Shown here: positions 1-8,534 of the stretch, piece after piece
How positions within the stretch are numbered: position 1 is the stretch's first letter
Layout: every line of letters starts with the position of its first letter
NCBI GenBank assembly: GCA_964437595.1
Contig: CAYTHO010000015.1
Coordinates: 16,801 to 80,800 of the forward strand
From: DSYU01 sp964437595
Lineage (GTDB): Bacteria > Chloroflexota > Anaerolineae > Anaerolineales > Anaerolineaceae
DNA length: 64,000 nucleotides
Direction: 5' to 3'
The notes under the pieces: generated by a model
What the model was told of the DNA's origin: nothing
Seen by the model: only the letters and a program-made list of their open reading frames with translations
Databases searched by the model: none
Program-made: the position numbers and the translations under genes

Positions 1-2036
1 GGGTTGAGGAAGTCGAAGGTCAGGAGCATAGGGTTAATCGCGTAGGTACGCACCAGCGAGTCGCGGCTGCCATCAAACAGCTCGGTGACCTGGCCCATGT
101 CGAGAGGGGTGTAGCTGAGGTCCACCGGCTGGCCGGAAAGGATAAGGCGCTCTGTCTTCGGCAGGCGGCGCTGAGCCTCTTCCCTGGCCATTACCTTCTC
201 GATGTCTGGCACGTACTGCATGCGGACAAAGAAAAAGCCAGGGCGGCCATCCGGGTACAGGAGCGTTTTTTCCACCTGGATATTGGTAAAGCGCGAGGGG
301 GGAATCTTTACCAATTCTTCGGGGATCATGACAAACAGCGTTTTATCATCCAGGGGCCTGACTTCGTCAAAATAGCCCACCACGCTGCCCATTTCAAAAG
401 GCAGGGGATCGTCGAAGAAAAAGCGGGCAATCACATCGGTGCCGTTAGCCCAGGAGGGGGAAAGGATCAGCTTTGTATCGGGGCGCTGATCGAGATAATC
501 TCGGATCTCGGTAAACACCTGGCGAGAGCCGTACTGAAGGCCGGTCAGACCATAGTCGCTGAACCACCTCGGGCCGTTGACCAGCGCATCACGCAGCATG
601 TAGAGACTGCCGCCGGATAAAAGAAGGAAGACGAGCAGCGGAAGGAGCGGGCGGGTGAAGCTCCAGCGGCGCTGGGCCCAACGGATCAGACACTCGGCGC
701 CGAGGGCAGTGAGAACAGCCATAGGAATGACCATCACCAGCGCGCGGGTAATGCCCAGCCGGACGAGGGCTGCGCCAGTAGGCGCGGCCAGGACGGCGAT
801 CAGCATCACACGGTAGGCTGGGCTGCGGAAGTTGCGGACTGCCAGGGCCAGGCCGAGCAAACCCAGCGGAAGGGTGGAGCGCAGCAGGTGCCCGTAACCG
901 CGCAGCAGATGGCGAGATAAATCCCAATCGTTCGGCAGGTACCAGTAAAGCGGGCTGAGGCCGCGCAGGTATTCGATGGCGTAATTGCCCAGTTTTTCGA
1001 TCAGTGGGAGATCGGCGATCCAGTAGGAACCCAGCAGGCGCATCTGCCAGCGAGAGGCATCAGGATGGTTGATCAGGAAGCGCACAAAGGGCAGAATTAG
1101 CAGAAAGGCCAGGCCCAGCCCCCGCAGCAGCACAGCGCGGTTCACCCAATGAAATTTGAGATCCGATAAGAGCAGCAGCAGGCAGGTCACCACCATCACC
1201 ATGCGCAGGCCGCTGTAAGAATACCAGGCCAGTCCGCCAAAGATAACCGCCAGGTAGAGGCTGCGGGGGTTCTCGGTGCGGTAGAGGAGGTAGAAATATA
1301 GAAAGGCCGCGTAAAAGGTGGTGGCCAGGGCCGTTTCAAAGGCGGTGCGGGAATGCAGGAACCAGGCCGGGGTGACGGCAAGGAACAAGACGGCCAGCCA
1401 GGGGTAGGGGCTTTTGAAAACGCGCTTGAGAATCAGGCCAACCGATGCGGCGGCAAGGAGGGTCATCAGGGCGGAGATGCCGCGGGTGACCCAGACGGAT
1501 TTGCCAAAAAGGATATAAGGCAAAACCTGTAGATAAACAGACGCGCTGAGGTTGTACTGCGAGCCGTTTTCAAAGTAGGCAGGCAGCAGTTCGCCGGTAG
1601 GGCCGTGAAAGTTGTCGCGCAGCAGGTCGGCGGCGGTGACGGTCTGGACGGCTTCGTCGGTAAAAAAATAGACCGGGAAAGAAGGCAGGTCATACAGGCG
1701 GGTGAAGGCGTAGACCGCCAGGGCCAGTGCGAAGAGGAGCGCGGTAATCGATGCAGCGCGCGCTCCGGTCCAGGCGCCTACCCGGCTGATGCGCATGGGA
1801 GCGTGGGGCAGAAGAGCCTCGCCAAAAACCAGGGACTGGCTTCCCAGGGGAAGGCCGTCGGGGGTGCGGGCTTCCACTTCGATTTCGACGCGGGTGTTTT
1901 CGGGAGATTCAATGAGAAGGCGAACCTGGGAAACGCCAGGGGGGAGGTAGATTTCGGTGGGGGGAACCTCAGCTGGCGCGAGCGCCGGCGGGTTTTCCGC
2001 CGCCGTGGTAGGTTCGAGGGCCCGCTGCTCGGTCAT
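1..2036 (-). CDS. Membrane glycosyltransferase, GT39/ArnT-like (3' end outside window)
   Basis: About 678 residues are visible and the reading frame runs off the left edge, so the C-terminus is missing. After a soluble N-terminal stretch of about 85 residues come many hydrophobic segments typical of polyprenyl-phosphate-sugar-dependent transferases. The first external loop carries FFTDEAVQT, matching the acidic Asp-Glu pair used by PMT/ArnT-type enzymes. The last visible part (DLSYTPLDMGQVTELFDGSR and onward) looks like a discoidin-type beta sandwich, which is inferred. The likely role is transfer of a sugar from a lipid carrier to an extracytoplasmic acceptor; the acceptor cannot be told. 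The ATG at 2036 was chosen because an extended -10 box lies only 8 nt upstream. It is the only gene of its unit visible here. Confidence 0.75.
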   Translation of the reverse strand, partial: MTEQRALEPTTAAENPPALAPAEVPPTEIYLPPGVSQVRLLIESPENTRVEIEVEARTPDGLPLGSQSLVFGEALLPHAPMRISRVGAWTGARAASITALLFALALAVYAFTRLYDLPSFPVYFFTDEAVQTVTAADLLRDNFHGPTGELLPAYFENGSQYNLSASVYLQVLPYILFGKSVWVTRGISALMTLLAAASVGLILKRVFKSPYPWLAVLFLAVTPAWFLHSRTAFETALATTFYAAFLYFYLLYRTENPRSLYLAVIFGGLAWYSYSGLRMVMVVTCLLLLLSDLKFHWVNRAVLLRGLGLAFLLILPFVRFLINHPDASRWQMRLLGSYWIADLPLIEKLGNYAIEYLRGLSPLYWYLPNDWDLSRHLLRGYGHLLRSTLPLGLLGLALAVRNFRSPAYRVMLIAVLAAPTGAALVRLGITRALVMVIPMAVLTALGAECLIRWAQRRWSFTRPLLPLLVFLLLSGGSLYMLRDALVNGPRWFSDYGLTGLQYGSRQVFTEIRDYLDQRPDTKLILSPSWANGTDVIARFFFDDPLPFEMGSVVGYFDEVRPLDDKTLFVMIPEELVKIPPSRFTNIQVEKTLLYPDGRPGFFFVRMQYVPDIEKVMAREEAQRRLPKTERLILSGQPVDLSYTPLDMGQVTELFDGSRDSLVRTYAINPMLLTFDFLN

Positions 2037-2044
2037 AAGAAAAG

Positions 2045-2053
2045 ATTATAGCA
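2045..2053 (-). promoter_or_regulatory. Extended -10 promoter of the glycosyltransferase
   Basis: On the minus strand the sequence reads TGCTATAAT, a perfect extended -10. No good -35 is seen. The start codon follows after 8 nt, so the transcript would be leaderless or nearly so. Confidence 0.5.
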
Positions 2054-2117
2054 TTTAATCCAATGCCCTTCCCGTCACCGTAAAAGAAAAAACCTTCTGA
2101 TAGGCTCTTCGCGGAGT

Positions 2118-2807
2118 TCACCAGGTGAATGGAATCAGGCGACGCCGTACCCGCCGCGCGTAAACCTGATATCCTTCCAGATCCCGTTGAAGCGCTTCAT
2201 CTTCAAGTTTTGTGCGAATAAAAATCGCCAGAGTGGTGATAATTGCGGGGATAAACGCCCAGGCCGAGTTAAGAACCAACGGCGTTGCTAGATCGATGAT
2301 GATCGCCCCGAGATACGCCGGGTGCCGCACCAGCCGGTAAGCACCATTGGCACAGACGGAATGGCCTGATTCCCTGGAAATTCGGAGAAAGCCGTAGAAA
2401 AACTTATTGGAAGCCACTGCCCATGCGGCGAGCATGCAGCCCAGGATGACCAAAACGATGCCGGTTATTTGGCCAATGAAAGGAATCTGCGGCAGCCATT
2501 GGTACCGGAAGTTGAAGCCAGAGACAATACAGATGCTGATCGGGCCAAAAAATGACATGATCCCGGCGAGGATTCTATCCAAATCCCTTTTCCCCTTTCT
2601 ATCCACCCGCTCCTGGAATAATCCCGGATTTCTGAGTAAAAGGATCAATGAATTTACGAACATGCTGAGCGCGTTGATCGCCAGATAGATCCACCCCATT
2701 TTCCAGGCAAGCTGTCCTGCCGGGATAAACAGGCTGGCGGCAAAGAAGGCCAGGTAGATGCCGATTTGGACATTATATCGGATGATTGCTCGGGTTAATG
2801 GTTTCAT
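2118..2807 (-). CDS. Isoprenylcysteine carboxylmethyltransferase-like membrane methyltransferase
   Basis: A 229-residue membrane protein with about five hydrophobic segments. The C-terminal half holds the ICMT/phospholipid-methyltransferase signature: YRLVRHPAYLG, then a hydrophobic pair, then an acidic-basic stretch (RTKLEDEALQ) and a Tyr/Arg-rich end. In this family the Arg-His-Pro region and the terminal Glu region bind S-adenosylmethionine. The substrate is unknown; bacterial members methylate small lipids or isoprenoid compounds. The ATG at 2807 has AGGAG 8 nt upstream; a GTG directly before it is the alternative start. It lies 31 bp behind a TetR gene on the same strand, so it is probably that regulator's target. 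Confidence 0.75.
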   Translation of the reverse strand: MKPLTRAIIRYNVQIGIYLAFFAASLFIPAGQLAWKMGWIYLAINALSMFVNSLILLLRNPGLFQERVDRKGKRDLDRILAGIMSFFGPISICIVSGFNFRYQWLPQIPFIGQITGIVLVILGCMLAAWAVASNKFFYGFLRISRESGHSVCANGAYRLVRHPAYLGAIIIDLATPLVLNSAWAFIPAIITTLAIFIRTKLEDEALQRDLEGYQVYARRVRRRLIPFTW

Positions 2808-2838
2808 CACATTTTCTCCTCATGGATCATCAGGTTAG

Positions 2839-3477
2839 CTAAGGCAGCCATCCTCTTCTAACAATATCTAGCAATTTTTCGGTGTCCTGCTTCAGAATTT
2901 CATGGTCCACCGCATATAAGGGGGAAGTCTGGGGGATTCTGTACTTGATACCGATATATTCTGACAGGGCAAAATTAAAAAAGGTCATCAGTAGAGAGAA
3001 GAAATCCAGGTCGATATCCTTGCGGATCAGGCCGTTGTCCTGATATTTGCGGATAACGTCTCTCATGAATTTCATTCTTTCCTGGGGTCTCTCTATGTTT
3101 TGCTGCCCAGAAACCTCGCTGCTCTGCTCGAAAGCTGCTTTAAATCTAAAGCGGATGGCCAGCGGATATTCTTTTTCGATTTCGCTCAATGACAGGAAAA
3201 ACCCCATCCAATCTTGAAAGAAATCCTTTCCAGACCCATTTAGATACCGGACGAAGTTGGCCGCTACCAGGTTGTTGGCAAACTGGCAGAGGAAATTATA
3301 TAAATCCAGCTTGCTCTCGAAATATCGATAAAAACTTCCTTTGGCCAGGCCAAGCTTAGAAATGATGCTGGATAAGGATGCGCTTTCGTAATCATTTATG
3401 GCAAATTCCTCAAAGCATGCATTAAGAATCCCTTTTCTTCTGTTTTCAGGAAGATTTAAAAAAGTCTTTTGGGGCAT
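2839..3477 (-). CDS. TetR/AcrR-family transcriptional repressor
   Basis: A 212-residue regulator. The N-terminal helix-turn-helix is clear (residues about 10-55, including SIISKLGLAKGSFYRYFESK, the usual recognition-helix pattern of TetR proteins). The C-terminal helical part is the ligand and dimer domain and is not diagnostic. The start at 3477 was preferred over an in-frame codon at 3528 because AAGGA lies 9 nt upstream of it and because the longer version would overlap the operator and the transcription start. It is the first gene of a two-gene unit with the ICMT-like methyltransferase and is probably self-repressed through the palindrome at 3511-3526. Confidence 0.85.
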   Translation of the reverse strand: MPQKTFLNLPENRRKGILNACFEEFAINDYESASLSSIISKLGLAKGSFYRYFESKLDLYNFLCQFANNLVAANFVRYLNGSGKDFFQDWMGFFLSLSEIEKEYPLAIRFRFKAAFEQSSEVSGQQNIERPQERMKFMRDVIRKYQDNGLIRKDIDLDFFSLLMTFFNFALSEYIGIKYRIPQTSPLYAVDHEILKQDTEKLLDIVRRGWLP

Positions 3478-3510
3478 GGCGATTATTCCTTGATAAGCGA
3501 CCGATTGGAC

Positions 3511-3526
3511 GCGACCGATCGGTCGC
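3511..3526. promoter_or_regulatory. TetR operator, 16-bp perfect palindrome
   Basis: GCGACCGATCGGTCGC is a perfect palindrome of the GACCGNNCGGTC type common for TetR repressors. It begins right at the expected transcription start of the promoter at 3534-3562. A second partial copy (GCGACCGATT at 3497-3506) follows, giving a possible second half-site. Confidence 0.75.
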
Positions 3527-3533
3527 ATAAATA

Positions 3534-3562
3534 ATAATACACAAGTTGCAGCTTCATGTCAA
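3534..3562 (-). promoter_or_regulatory. Promoter of the tetR-methyltransferase unit
   Basis: On the minus strand a consensus TTGACA (3557-3562) is separated by exactly 17 bp from TATTAT (3534-3539). Transcription should start near 3527, inside or at the edge of the palindromic operator, which fits repression by promoter blocking. Confidence 0.75.
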
Positions 3563-3661
3563 GGCCGAATATAAAACAGAGCAGAGACCACCCAGGCGCG
3601 ATTCTGCTCTATTTACCTTGATCTGGAAACTGGATAAGAGGCAAAACTTTTTGTTGGGTAC

Positions 3662-4117
3662 TTACGAAGCGCCAGTACTTTCTTCGGGAAGCCATTTATA
3701 CAGCCTGGCAAACAGATCGCATGAAATGCCGTCCTCGCCAACCAGACCATTGGGAACCAGGAGAGAGGGGCCGGTGGTCATTACCATCAGTCCTTCGTAC
3801 CTTTGCTGGATCTCGGTTACCTTATTACGCAGGATGCGCCGGGTAACGCGGCCGTACTGCTGTCGTGAAAGAACATCATCAGTCAGGTAGAAGCAGGTGA
3901 AATGAAGATCCAGCCACTCAAGGCCAAGGAACAGAACGATCGCAATCGTTGGTGGTACAAAAATCAACAAGCCATTCCATAAGTCTAGGCTTCCACTAAG
4001 AATGAACATTATAAGAAACCACAAAATTACGAAGAGAACAATTGGCAAATATAATCTTCTCAATGATTTTTTGAGCGTATCGCGGATGGTTATGGGATGA
4101 TATTTATATTTACACAT
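3662..4117 (-). CDS. Small membrane protein with PH-like C-terminal part
   Basis: A 151-residue protein with two hydrophobic segments (residues about 22-42 and 48-66) followed by a soluble beta-rich half (FYLTDDVLSRQQYG, then IQQRYEGLMVMTT). The arrangement resembles bacterial PH-domain (YcxB/YdbS-like) membrane proteins, but no catalytic motif is seen and the function is unknown. It stands alone between the tetR promoter and the gatC promoter region. The ribosome site is weak (GAAAG). Confidence 0.5.
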   Translation of the reverse strand: MCKYKYHPITIRDTLKKSLRRLYLPIVLFVILWFLIMFILSGSLDLWNGLLIFVPPTIAIVLFLGLEWLDLHFTCFYLTDDVLSRQQYGRVTRRILRNKVTEIQQRYEGLMVMTTGPSLLVPNGLVGEDGISCDLFARLYKWLPEESTGAS

Positions 4118-4154
4118 AATCTTTCTGTTGAGATAGCACTATTCTACTCGATTC

Positions 4155-4182
4155 TTGACAGTTGCAAAATCTGGTTTATACT
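4155..4182 (+). promoter_or_regulatory. Promoter of gatCAB
   Basis: TTGACA (4155-4160), a 16-bp spacer and TATACT (4177-4182). The expected leader to gatC is about 55 nt. Confidence 0.65.
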
Positions 4183-4244
4183 GACAGTGCGACCGCCCCG
4201 AAAAAAGGTGGATTTGGGGCACACTCAGCTCAGGTAGTGACTAT

Positions 4245-4565
4245 ATGACCGATACGATTACGCAAGAGATGTTTGCGCACCTGGTGAACCTGGCGGCGCT
4301 GCAGCTGGACGCGGAAGAGGCGGAGTACCTGCGCCAGCAGTTGAACAACCAGCTCAACGCGATCCACGAGCTGGAGGCCATCCCGCTGGAGGAAAACGTG
4401 CCGATCACTTCGCATGGGGTGCCGTACACCCCAGCGACCAGCCCGGCGCCGCGCAAGGACGCCTGGATGCCCTACCCCAACCCGGAAGATATCCTGGCAC
4501 AGGCGCCTCAGGCGGAAGACGGGTACATTATTGTCCCAGATATTCCCCATACCGATCTTGAATAA
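4245..4565 (+). CDS. gatC: Asp-tRNA(Asn)/Glu-tRNA(Gln) amidotransferase subunit C
   Basis: A 106-residue protein with the GatC pattern: an N-terminal helical part (ITQEMFAHLVNLAALQLDAE) followed by an extended arm ending in FxIVPDIP-type residues (YIIVPDIPHTDLE). GatC wraps around GatA and helps it fold with GatB in the enzyme that amidates misacylated Glu-tRNA(Gln) or Asp-tRNA(Asn). It is the first gene of gatC-gatA-gatB, 17 bp ahead of gatA. Confidence 0.92.
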   Translation: MTDTITQEMFAHLVNLAALQLDAEEAEYLRQQLNNQLNAIHELEAIPLEENVPITSHGVPYTPATSPAPRKDAWMPYPNPEDILAQAPQAEDGYIIVPDIPHTDLE

Positions 4566-4582
4566 CCAACCCGGAAGGTATT

Positions 4583-6175
4583 ATGGAACTTTGTGATCTT
4601 TCCGCACATGAAATGGCCGGGCTGATCCGCCAGCGCAAGGCATCGGCGGTAGAAATCCTGGAATCGACGCTGGCGCGCATCGAAGCAGTGGATGGGCGGC
4701 CTGGGACAGTTGAGCCGGGGCCGCTGACAGAACAAGACAGGCAGCGGGTCCACTCCTTTATCAGCTTTACCGAGGAGCAGGCGCGCGCGCAGGCAGAGGT
4801 GGTGGATACGAAGGTCCGCGCGGGGGAAGACCCCGGCCCATTGGGCGGCGTCCCGTTTACGGTGAAGGACATTTTCTGCGTGCAAAACACGTACTCAACC
4901 GCCGGGTCACGCATCCTGGCAAACTTCCGCTCGCCCTACACCGCCACACCTGTGGAACGGATGCTGGCGGCAGGCGGGGTGATGCTGGGCAAGGTGAACC
5001 TGGACGAGTTTGCCTTTGGCTCGTCGAGCGAAGGCTCGGCCTTCCAGCCCAGCCCGCGCAACCCGTGGAACCCAGAGCGCGTACCAGGCGGATCTTCGGG
5101 GGGCAGCGCAGCATCCGTGGCGGCGGGCGAAGGAGCGCTCTCCCTGGGCACGGACACTTCAGGGTCGATCCGCCAGCCGGCGGCATTCTGCGGCGTGGTA
5201 GGATTGAAGCCCACCTACGGGCGTGTGTCGCGCTACGGGCTGATCGCTTTTGCCTCCTCGCTGGACTGCCCCGGCCCGCTGGCGCGAGATGTGACCGATG
5301 CGGCTCTGATGCTGCAAACCATCGCCGGGCCGGATGCGCGCGATAACACAGCGGCGGTGGTGGAAGTGGGCAATTACCTGGCGGAGCTGGAAAAAGGCGT
5401 GCGCGGGCTCCGCATCGGGCTGTCGCCAGACTACTTCCGCATCACTGCGCCGAACCCGGATGGAACCTTCCGCGAGGAGCCCATCCCGGCGGGGATAGCA
5501 GATGCGGTTTACGATGCGGCGCGGCGACTGAAGGAAATGGGCGCGGAGATCATCGAGGATGTGCCGATGCCTAACACGCGCTACGGCATCCCATCCTATT
5601 TTGTGATCAGCCGGGTAGAAGCGGCCTCCAACCTGCACCGCTACGATGGAGTGAAATACGGCTACCGGACATCAGACCCGGTGGATGATCTGCGCGAGAT
5701 GTACAAACACACCCGGGCGCAGGCCTTTGGCAAGCAGCCCAAGCTGCGCATTTTGATGGGTATGTACGTCTCGGCGGCGCAGTACAGCGCGCAGTATTAC
5801 CAGCGCGCGCTCAAGGTGCGCACGATGATCCGCCAGGATTTTGTGCAGGCCTTCGACCCAAACGGGCCGTACCAGCTGGACGCGCTGCTGACCCCCACAA
5901 CGCCGACCACGGCCTTCCCGCTGGGGGCGGTGTACGGCGATACGGTGCTGATGCAGTACGCCGACCAGTTCAACGTGGCGGCCAACCACGCGGGCATCCC
6001 CGGGCTGACCATCCCCGGCGGACTGGACGGTGAGGGCCTGCCGATTGGCATCCAACTGCTGGGGCCGGACTTCTCGGAAGGCAGCCTGCTGCGCATTGGG
6101 CGGGCGTATGAGATCGCCGCGCAGGATGCGGCATGGCGCAAGGTGAAGCCGAGGGTTGTCAGAGACCTGAAGTGA
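4583..6175 (+). CDS. gatA: Asp-tRNA(Asn)/Glu-tRNA(Gln) amidotransferase subunit A
   Basis: A 530-residue amidase-signature enzyme that releases ammonia from glutamine for the transamidation step. The Ser-cisSer-Lys triad is visible: Lys in FTVKDIF (residue 95), the serines of GGSSGGSAAS, and the nucleophile region GTDTSGSIRQPAAFCG. The C-terminal PTTPTTAF and GIPGLTIPGG segments also match GatA. It is somewhat longer than the usual 480-500 residues, mostly through an N-terminal loop around residues 35-60 and an insertion near residues 285-310 (PNPDGTFREEPIPAG). The start ATG has GGAAGG upstream. Confidence 0.95.
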   Translation: MELCDLSAHEMAGLIRQRKASAVEILESTLARIEAVDGRPGTVEPGPLTEQDRQRVHSFISFTEEQARAQAEVVDTKVRAGEDPGPLGGVPFTVKDIFCVQNTYSTAGSRILANFRSPYTATPVERMLAAGGVMLGKVNLDEFAFGSSSEGSAFQPSPRNPWNPERVPGGSSGGSAASVAAGEGALSLGTDTSGSIRQPAAFCGVVGLKPTYGRVSRYGLIAFASSLDCPGPLARDVTDAALMLQTIAGPDARDNTAAVVEVGNYLAELEKGVRGLRIGLSPDYFRITAPNPDGTFREEPIPAGIADAVYDAARRLKEMGAEIIEDVPMPNTRYGIPSYFVISRVEAASNLHRYDGVKYGYRTSDPVDDLREMYKHTRAQAFGKQPKLRILMGMYVSAAQYSAQYYQRALKVRTMIRQDFVQAFDPNGPYQLDALLTPTTPTTAFPLGAVYGDTVLMQYADQFNVAANHAGIPGLTIPGGLDGEGLPIGIQLLGPDFSEGSLLRIGRAYEIAAQDAAWRKVKPRVVRDLK

Positions 6176-6203
6176 GGCTGTGAAACCGTAAAAGAAGAAA
6201 CTT

Positions 6204-6234
6204 CGCCACAGATGAACGCAGATGGACACGGATA
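6204..6234. repeat. Interspersed CAGATG-type repeat between gatA and gatB
   Basis: The stretch reads as near-tandem units: CACAGATGAACG then CAGATGGACACGGAT. Such CAGATGAACAC-like strings are known as intergenic repeats in many bacterial genomes (recalled, not searched). It sits inside the gat operon, widening the gatA-gatB gap to 134 bp. Confidence 0.5.
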
Positions 6235-6309
6235 AAAAAAATAGCAAGCAAGTCGTTCTGCGCAGGCCTGGGGTTGAAGGGTAAAAACAGGCATATACAG
6301 GATCGTTCC

Positions 6310-7746
6310 ATGACCGAATACGAAACCATCATCGGGTTGGAAACGCACATTCAACTGAATACGACCACCAAGATTTTCTGCGGCTGCAAGGCCGATTCGT
6401 GGAATGACTCACCCAACACCAACATCTGCCCGGTGTGCACCGGGCTGCCGGGCGTGCTGCCGGTGTTGAACGAGGTGGTGGTGGAAAAAGCGGTGCTGCT
6501 GGCGGCAGCGATGCACAGCCAGATCAGGGAACTGTCGTTCTTTGACCGCAAAAACTATTTTTACCCGGATCTGCCCAAGGGCTACCAGATCTCGCAGTAC
6601 GACCAGTCGCTGGCGCATGGTGGATATATGGACCTGCCTATGCCGCAGGGTTATACCCGGCGGGTCAACATCAGCAAGCTGCACATCGAAGAGGATGCCG
6701 GAAAAACAAAGAACGACTATGCGCAGCGCCTGATCGACTTCAACCGCTGCGGCGTGCCGCTGGTGGAAATGGTCACCGGGCCGGACCTGCGCTCCGCGGA
6801 CGAGGCAGCCCAGTACCTGACCCGCCTGCGCCAGCTGCTGCGCTGGCTGGGGGTATCCGAGGCGGATATGGAAAAGGGCCACCTGCGCTGCGACGCGAAC
6901 GTGTCCATCCGCCCTAAAGGCGCGGATTACCTCAACCCGAAGACGGAGATCAAGAACGTCAATTCGATTGATGCGGTGCGGAGCGCGATCCTGGCCGAGG
7001 TAGAACGGCAGATCCGCGAGACGGAGGCCGGGCGAAGGATTGAGGCGTGGACGCTGGATTGGGACGAGGAGACCGGCAAGCTGCACAAGATGCGCTCGAA
7101 GGAAACCGAGGCGGATTACCGCTACTTCCGCGAGCCAGACCTGCTGCCTATCCGCCTGACGAGCGAATGGCGCGATGCCATCCTGGCCAACCTGCCCGAA
7201 CTGCCGCTGGAACGCAAGGCGCGTTTCACCAGCCAATATGAATTACCGGAATATGACGCGGACATCCTCACCAGTGAGCGCGGGCTTTCGGATTACTTCG
7301 AAGGCGCGGTACAGGCCTATGGCGGCGACGCCAAGCGGGTCTCTAACTGGCTGATGAATGATGTACTGCGCATGATCAACGACATGGGGATCAGCGCGGG
7401 CGAGCTCAAGCTGAAGCCCGTCTACCTGGCGGAGATCATTAAGCTGGTTGACGCTAATACAATCAATAATTCCACCGGCAAAGCGCTGCTGGCAAAGGTG
7501 CAGGAGAGCGGGCGCGCGCCGGGAGAGATCGTGCAGGCCGAAGGGCTGGCGCAGGTAAGCGACGACACAGCCATCCGCGCGGCGGTGCAGGCGATTATGG
7601 ATGCAAACCCCAAAGAGGTAGAAGCGTACCGCGGCGGCAAGGTGACGCTGATGGGCTGGTTTGTGGGCCAGGTGATGCGCCAGATGCGGGGGAAGGCTGA
7701 CCCGGGGCTGACGCGCAAGGTTCTAGAGGAGATGCTGGGCGGATAG
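6310..7746 (+). CDS. gatB: Asp-tRNA(Asn)/Glu-tRNA(Gln) amidotransferase subunit B
   Basis: A 478-residue protein opening with the GatB signature YETIIGLETHIQLNTTTKIF. The four zinc-type cysteines are present (CGCKADSW and CPVCTGLPG). The catalytic cradle is recognisable (DFNRCGVPLVEMVTGPD, RCDANVSIRP, EIKNVNS, ETEADYRYFREPDLLP), followed by the helical YqeY-like tail that reads the tRNA elbow. GatB activates the mischarged Glu or Asp with ATP and transfers ammonia from GatA. The ATG at 6310 matches the family start; an in-frame extension upstream to 6274 adds non-conserved residues. Confidence 0.95.
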   Translation: MTEYETIIGLETHIQLNTTTKIFCGCKADSWNDSPNTNICPVCTGLPGVLPVLNEVVVEKAVLLAAAMHSQIRELSFFDRKNYFYPDLPKGYQISQYDQSLAHGGYMDLPMPQGYTRRVNISKLHIEEDAGKTKNDYAQRLIDFNRCGVPLVEMVTGPDLRSADEAAQYLTRLRQLLRWLGVSEADMEKGHLRCDANVSIRPKGADYLNPKTEIKNVNSIDAVRSAILAEVERQIRETEAGRRIEAWTLDWDEETGKLHKMRSKETEADYRYFREPDLLPIRLTSEWRDAILANLPELPLERKARFTSQYELPEYDADILTSERGLSDYFEGAVQAYGGDAKRVSNWLMNDVLRMINDMGISAGELKLKPVYLAEIIKLVDANTINNSTGKALLAKVQESGRAPGEIVQAEGLAQVSDDTAIRAAVQAIMDANPKEVEAYRGGKVTLMGWFVGQVMRQMRGKADPGLTRKVLEEMLGG

Positions 7747-7822
7747 AAACTGGTCATTCTGGGAAGCGTCGATCGAGATGCGTGAATATTCGCACGCTTA
7801 TCCAGAAGCGTAATTGAAACGA

Positions 7823-8305
7823 ATGAACAGCCCATTTTCTCAAACAGACGTGATGTCAGAAAAAATGGCGATCCTACGCAAGGCGACCAAAGCGGATGCG
7901 CGGGCAATCCGGGCGTTGATCTGGCGGGTGGGGATCAACCCGATGAGCCTGGACTGGCGGCGGTTTTGGGTGGCGGTGGACGCAGACAACCGGGTAATCG
8001 GCACGGGACAGGTGAAGCCGCACGGTGATGGCACGCGCGAAATGGCTTCAATCGCGGCAGCGCCGGAATGGCAAGGGCAGGGAATCGGCAAGGCGATCAT
8101 CACCCGGCTTCTGGCGGAAAACGCCCCGCCGCTGTACCTGACCTGCCGGGCGCAAATGGAGCCATATTACCTGCAGTTCGGTTTTCGCGCGCTGGCGCCA
8201 GATGAAATGCCGCCCTACTTCCGGCGGCTGTACCGGATGGCACGCTTGCTGAAGCGGATCTTTCCCGGCGCGGGAGAAATGCGGGTGATGCGCAAAAGCG
8301 CCTAA
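7823..8305 (+). CDS. GNAT-family N-acetyltransferase
   Basis: About 160 residues. The GNAT core is visible: AILRKATKADARAIRALI at the N-terminus, the central strand MASIAAAPEWQGQGIGKAII carrying the Q/R-x-x-G-x-G/A acetyl-CoA loop (QGQGIG), and the C-terminal YYLQFGFRAL motif. The substrate is unknown. The start is uncertain: ATGs at 7823, 7853 and 7865 are all possible and none has a strong ribosome site; the conserved domain begins just after 7865. It follows gatB by about 75 bp and may be read from the same transcript. Confidence 0.8.
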   Translation: MNSPFSQTDVMSEKMAILRKATKADARAIRALIWRVGINPMSLDWRRFWVAVDADNRVIGTGQVKPHGDGTREMASIAAAPEWQGQGIGKAIITRLLAENAPPLYLTCRAQMEPYYLQFGFRALAPDEMPPYFRRLYRMARLLKRIFPGAGEMRVMRKSA

Positions 8306-8534
8306 CGTTCAGCGCCATTCCGCAAAAGATACAGCCGCCGCGACGCGCGTGCCGTGCAATGGAACAGCGGATGCTGGGTCAGCATGTTAGGTGATAGCTG
8401 TAAATATAAAATGAGCTCTTTGCATTATCATATTTGGTATTGAGCAGATACCTATGATATGATTTTATTGCGCTCCATCTTTCCGGCAAACATACGGCAC
8501 AGTTTAATATTTGGGATCAGACAGGGTGGCAGGC

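Noticed and set aside
6409..7236. Open frame opposite gatB
   Set aside because: gatB is conserved along its whole length; the antisense frame shows no family.
7770..7800. Inverted repeat near the GNAT gene start (GCGTG / CACGC)
   Set aside because: The arms are only 5 bp with no T run or matching promoter; it is probably chance.
8306..8534. Promoter or RNA element upstream of the hybrid kinase
   Set aside because: AT-rich -10-like strings exist but none has a properly spaced -35, and no conserved RNA fold was recognised.
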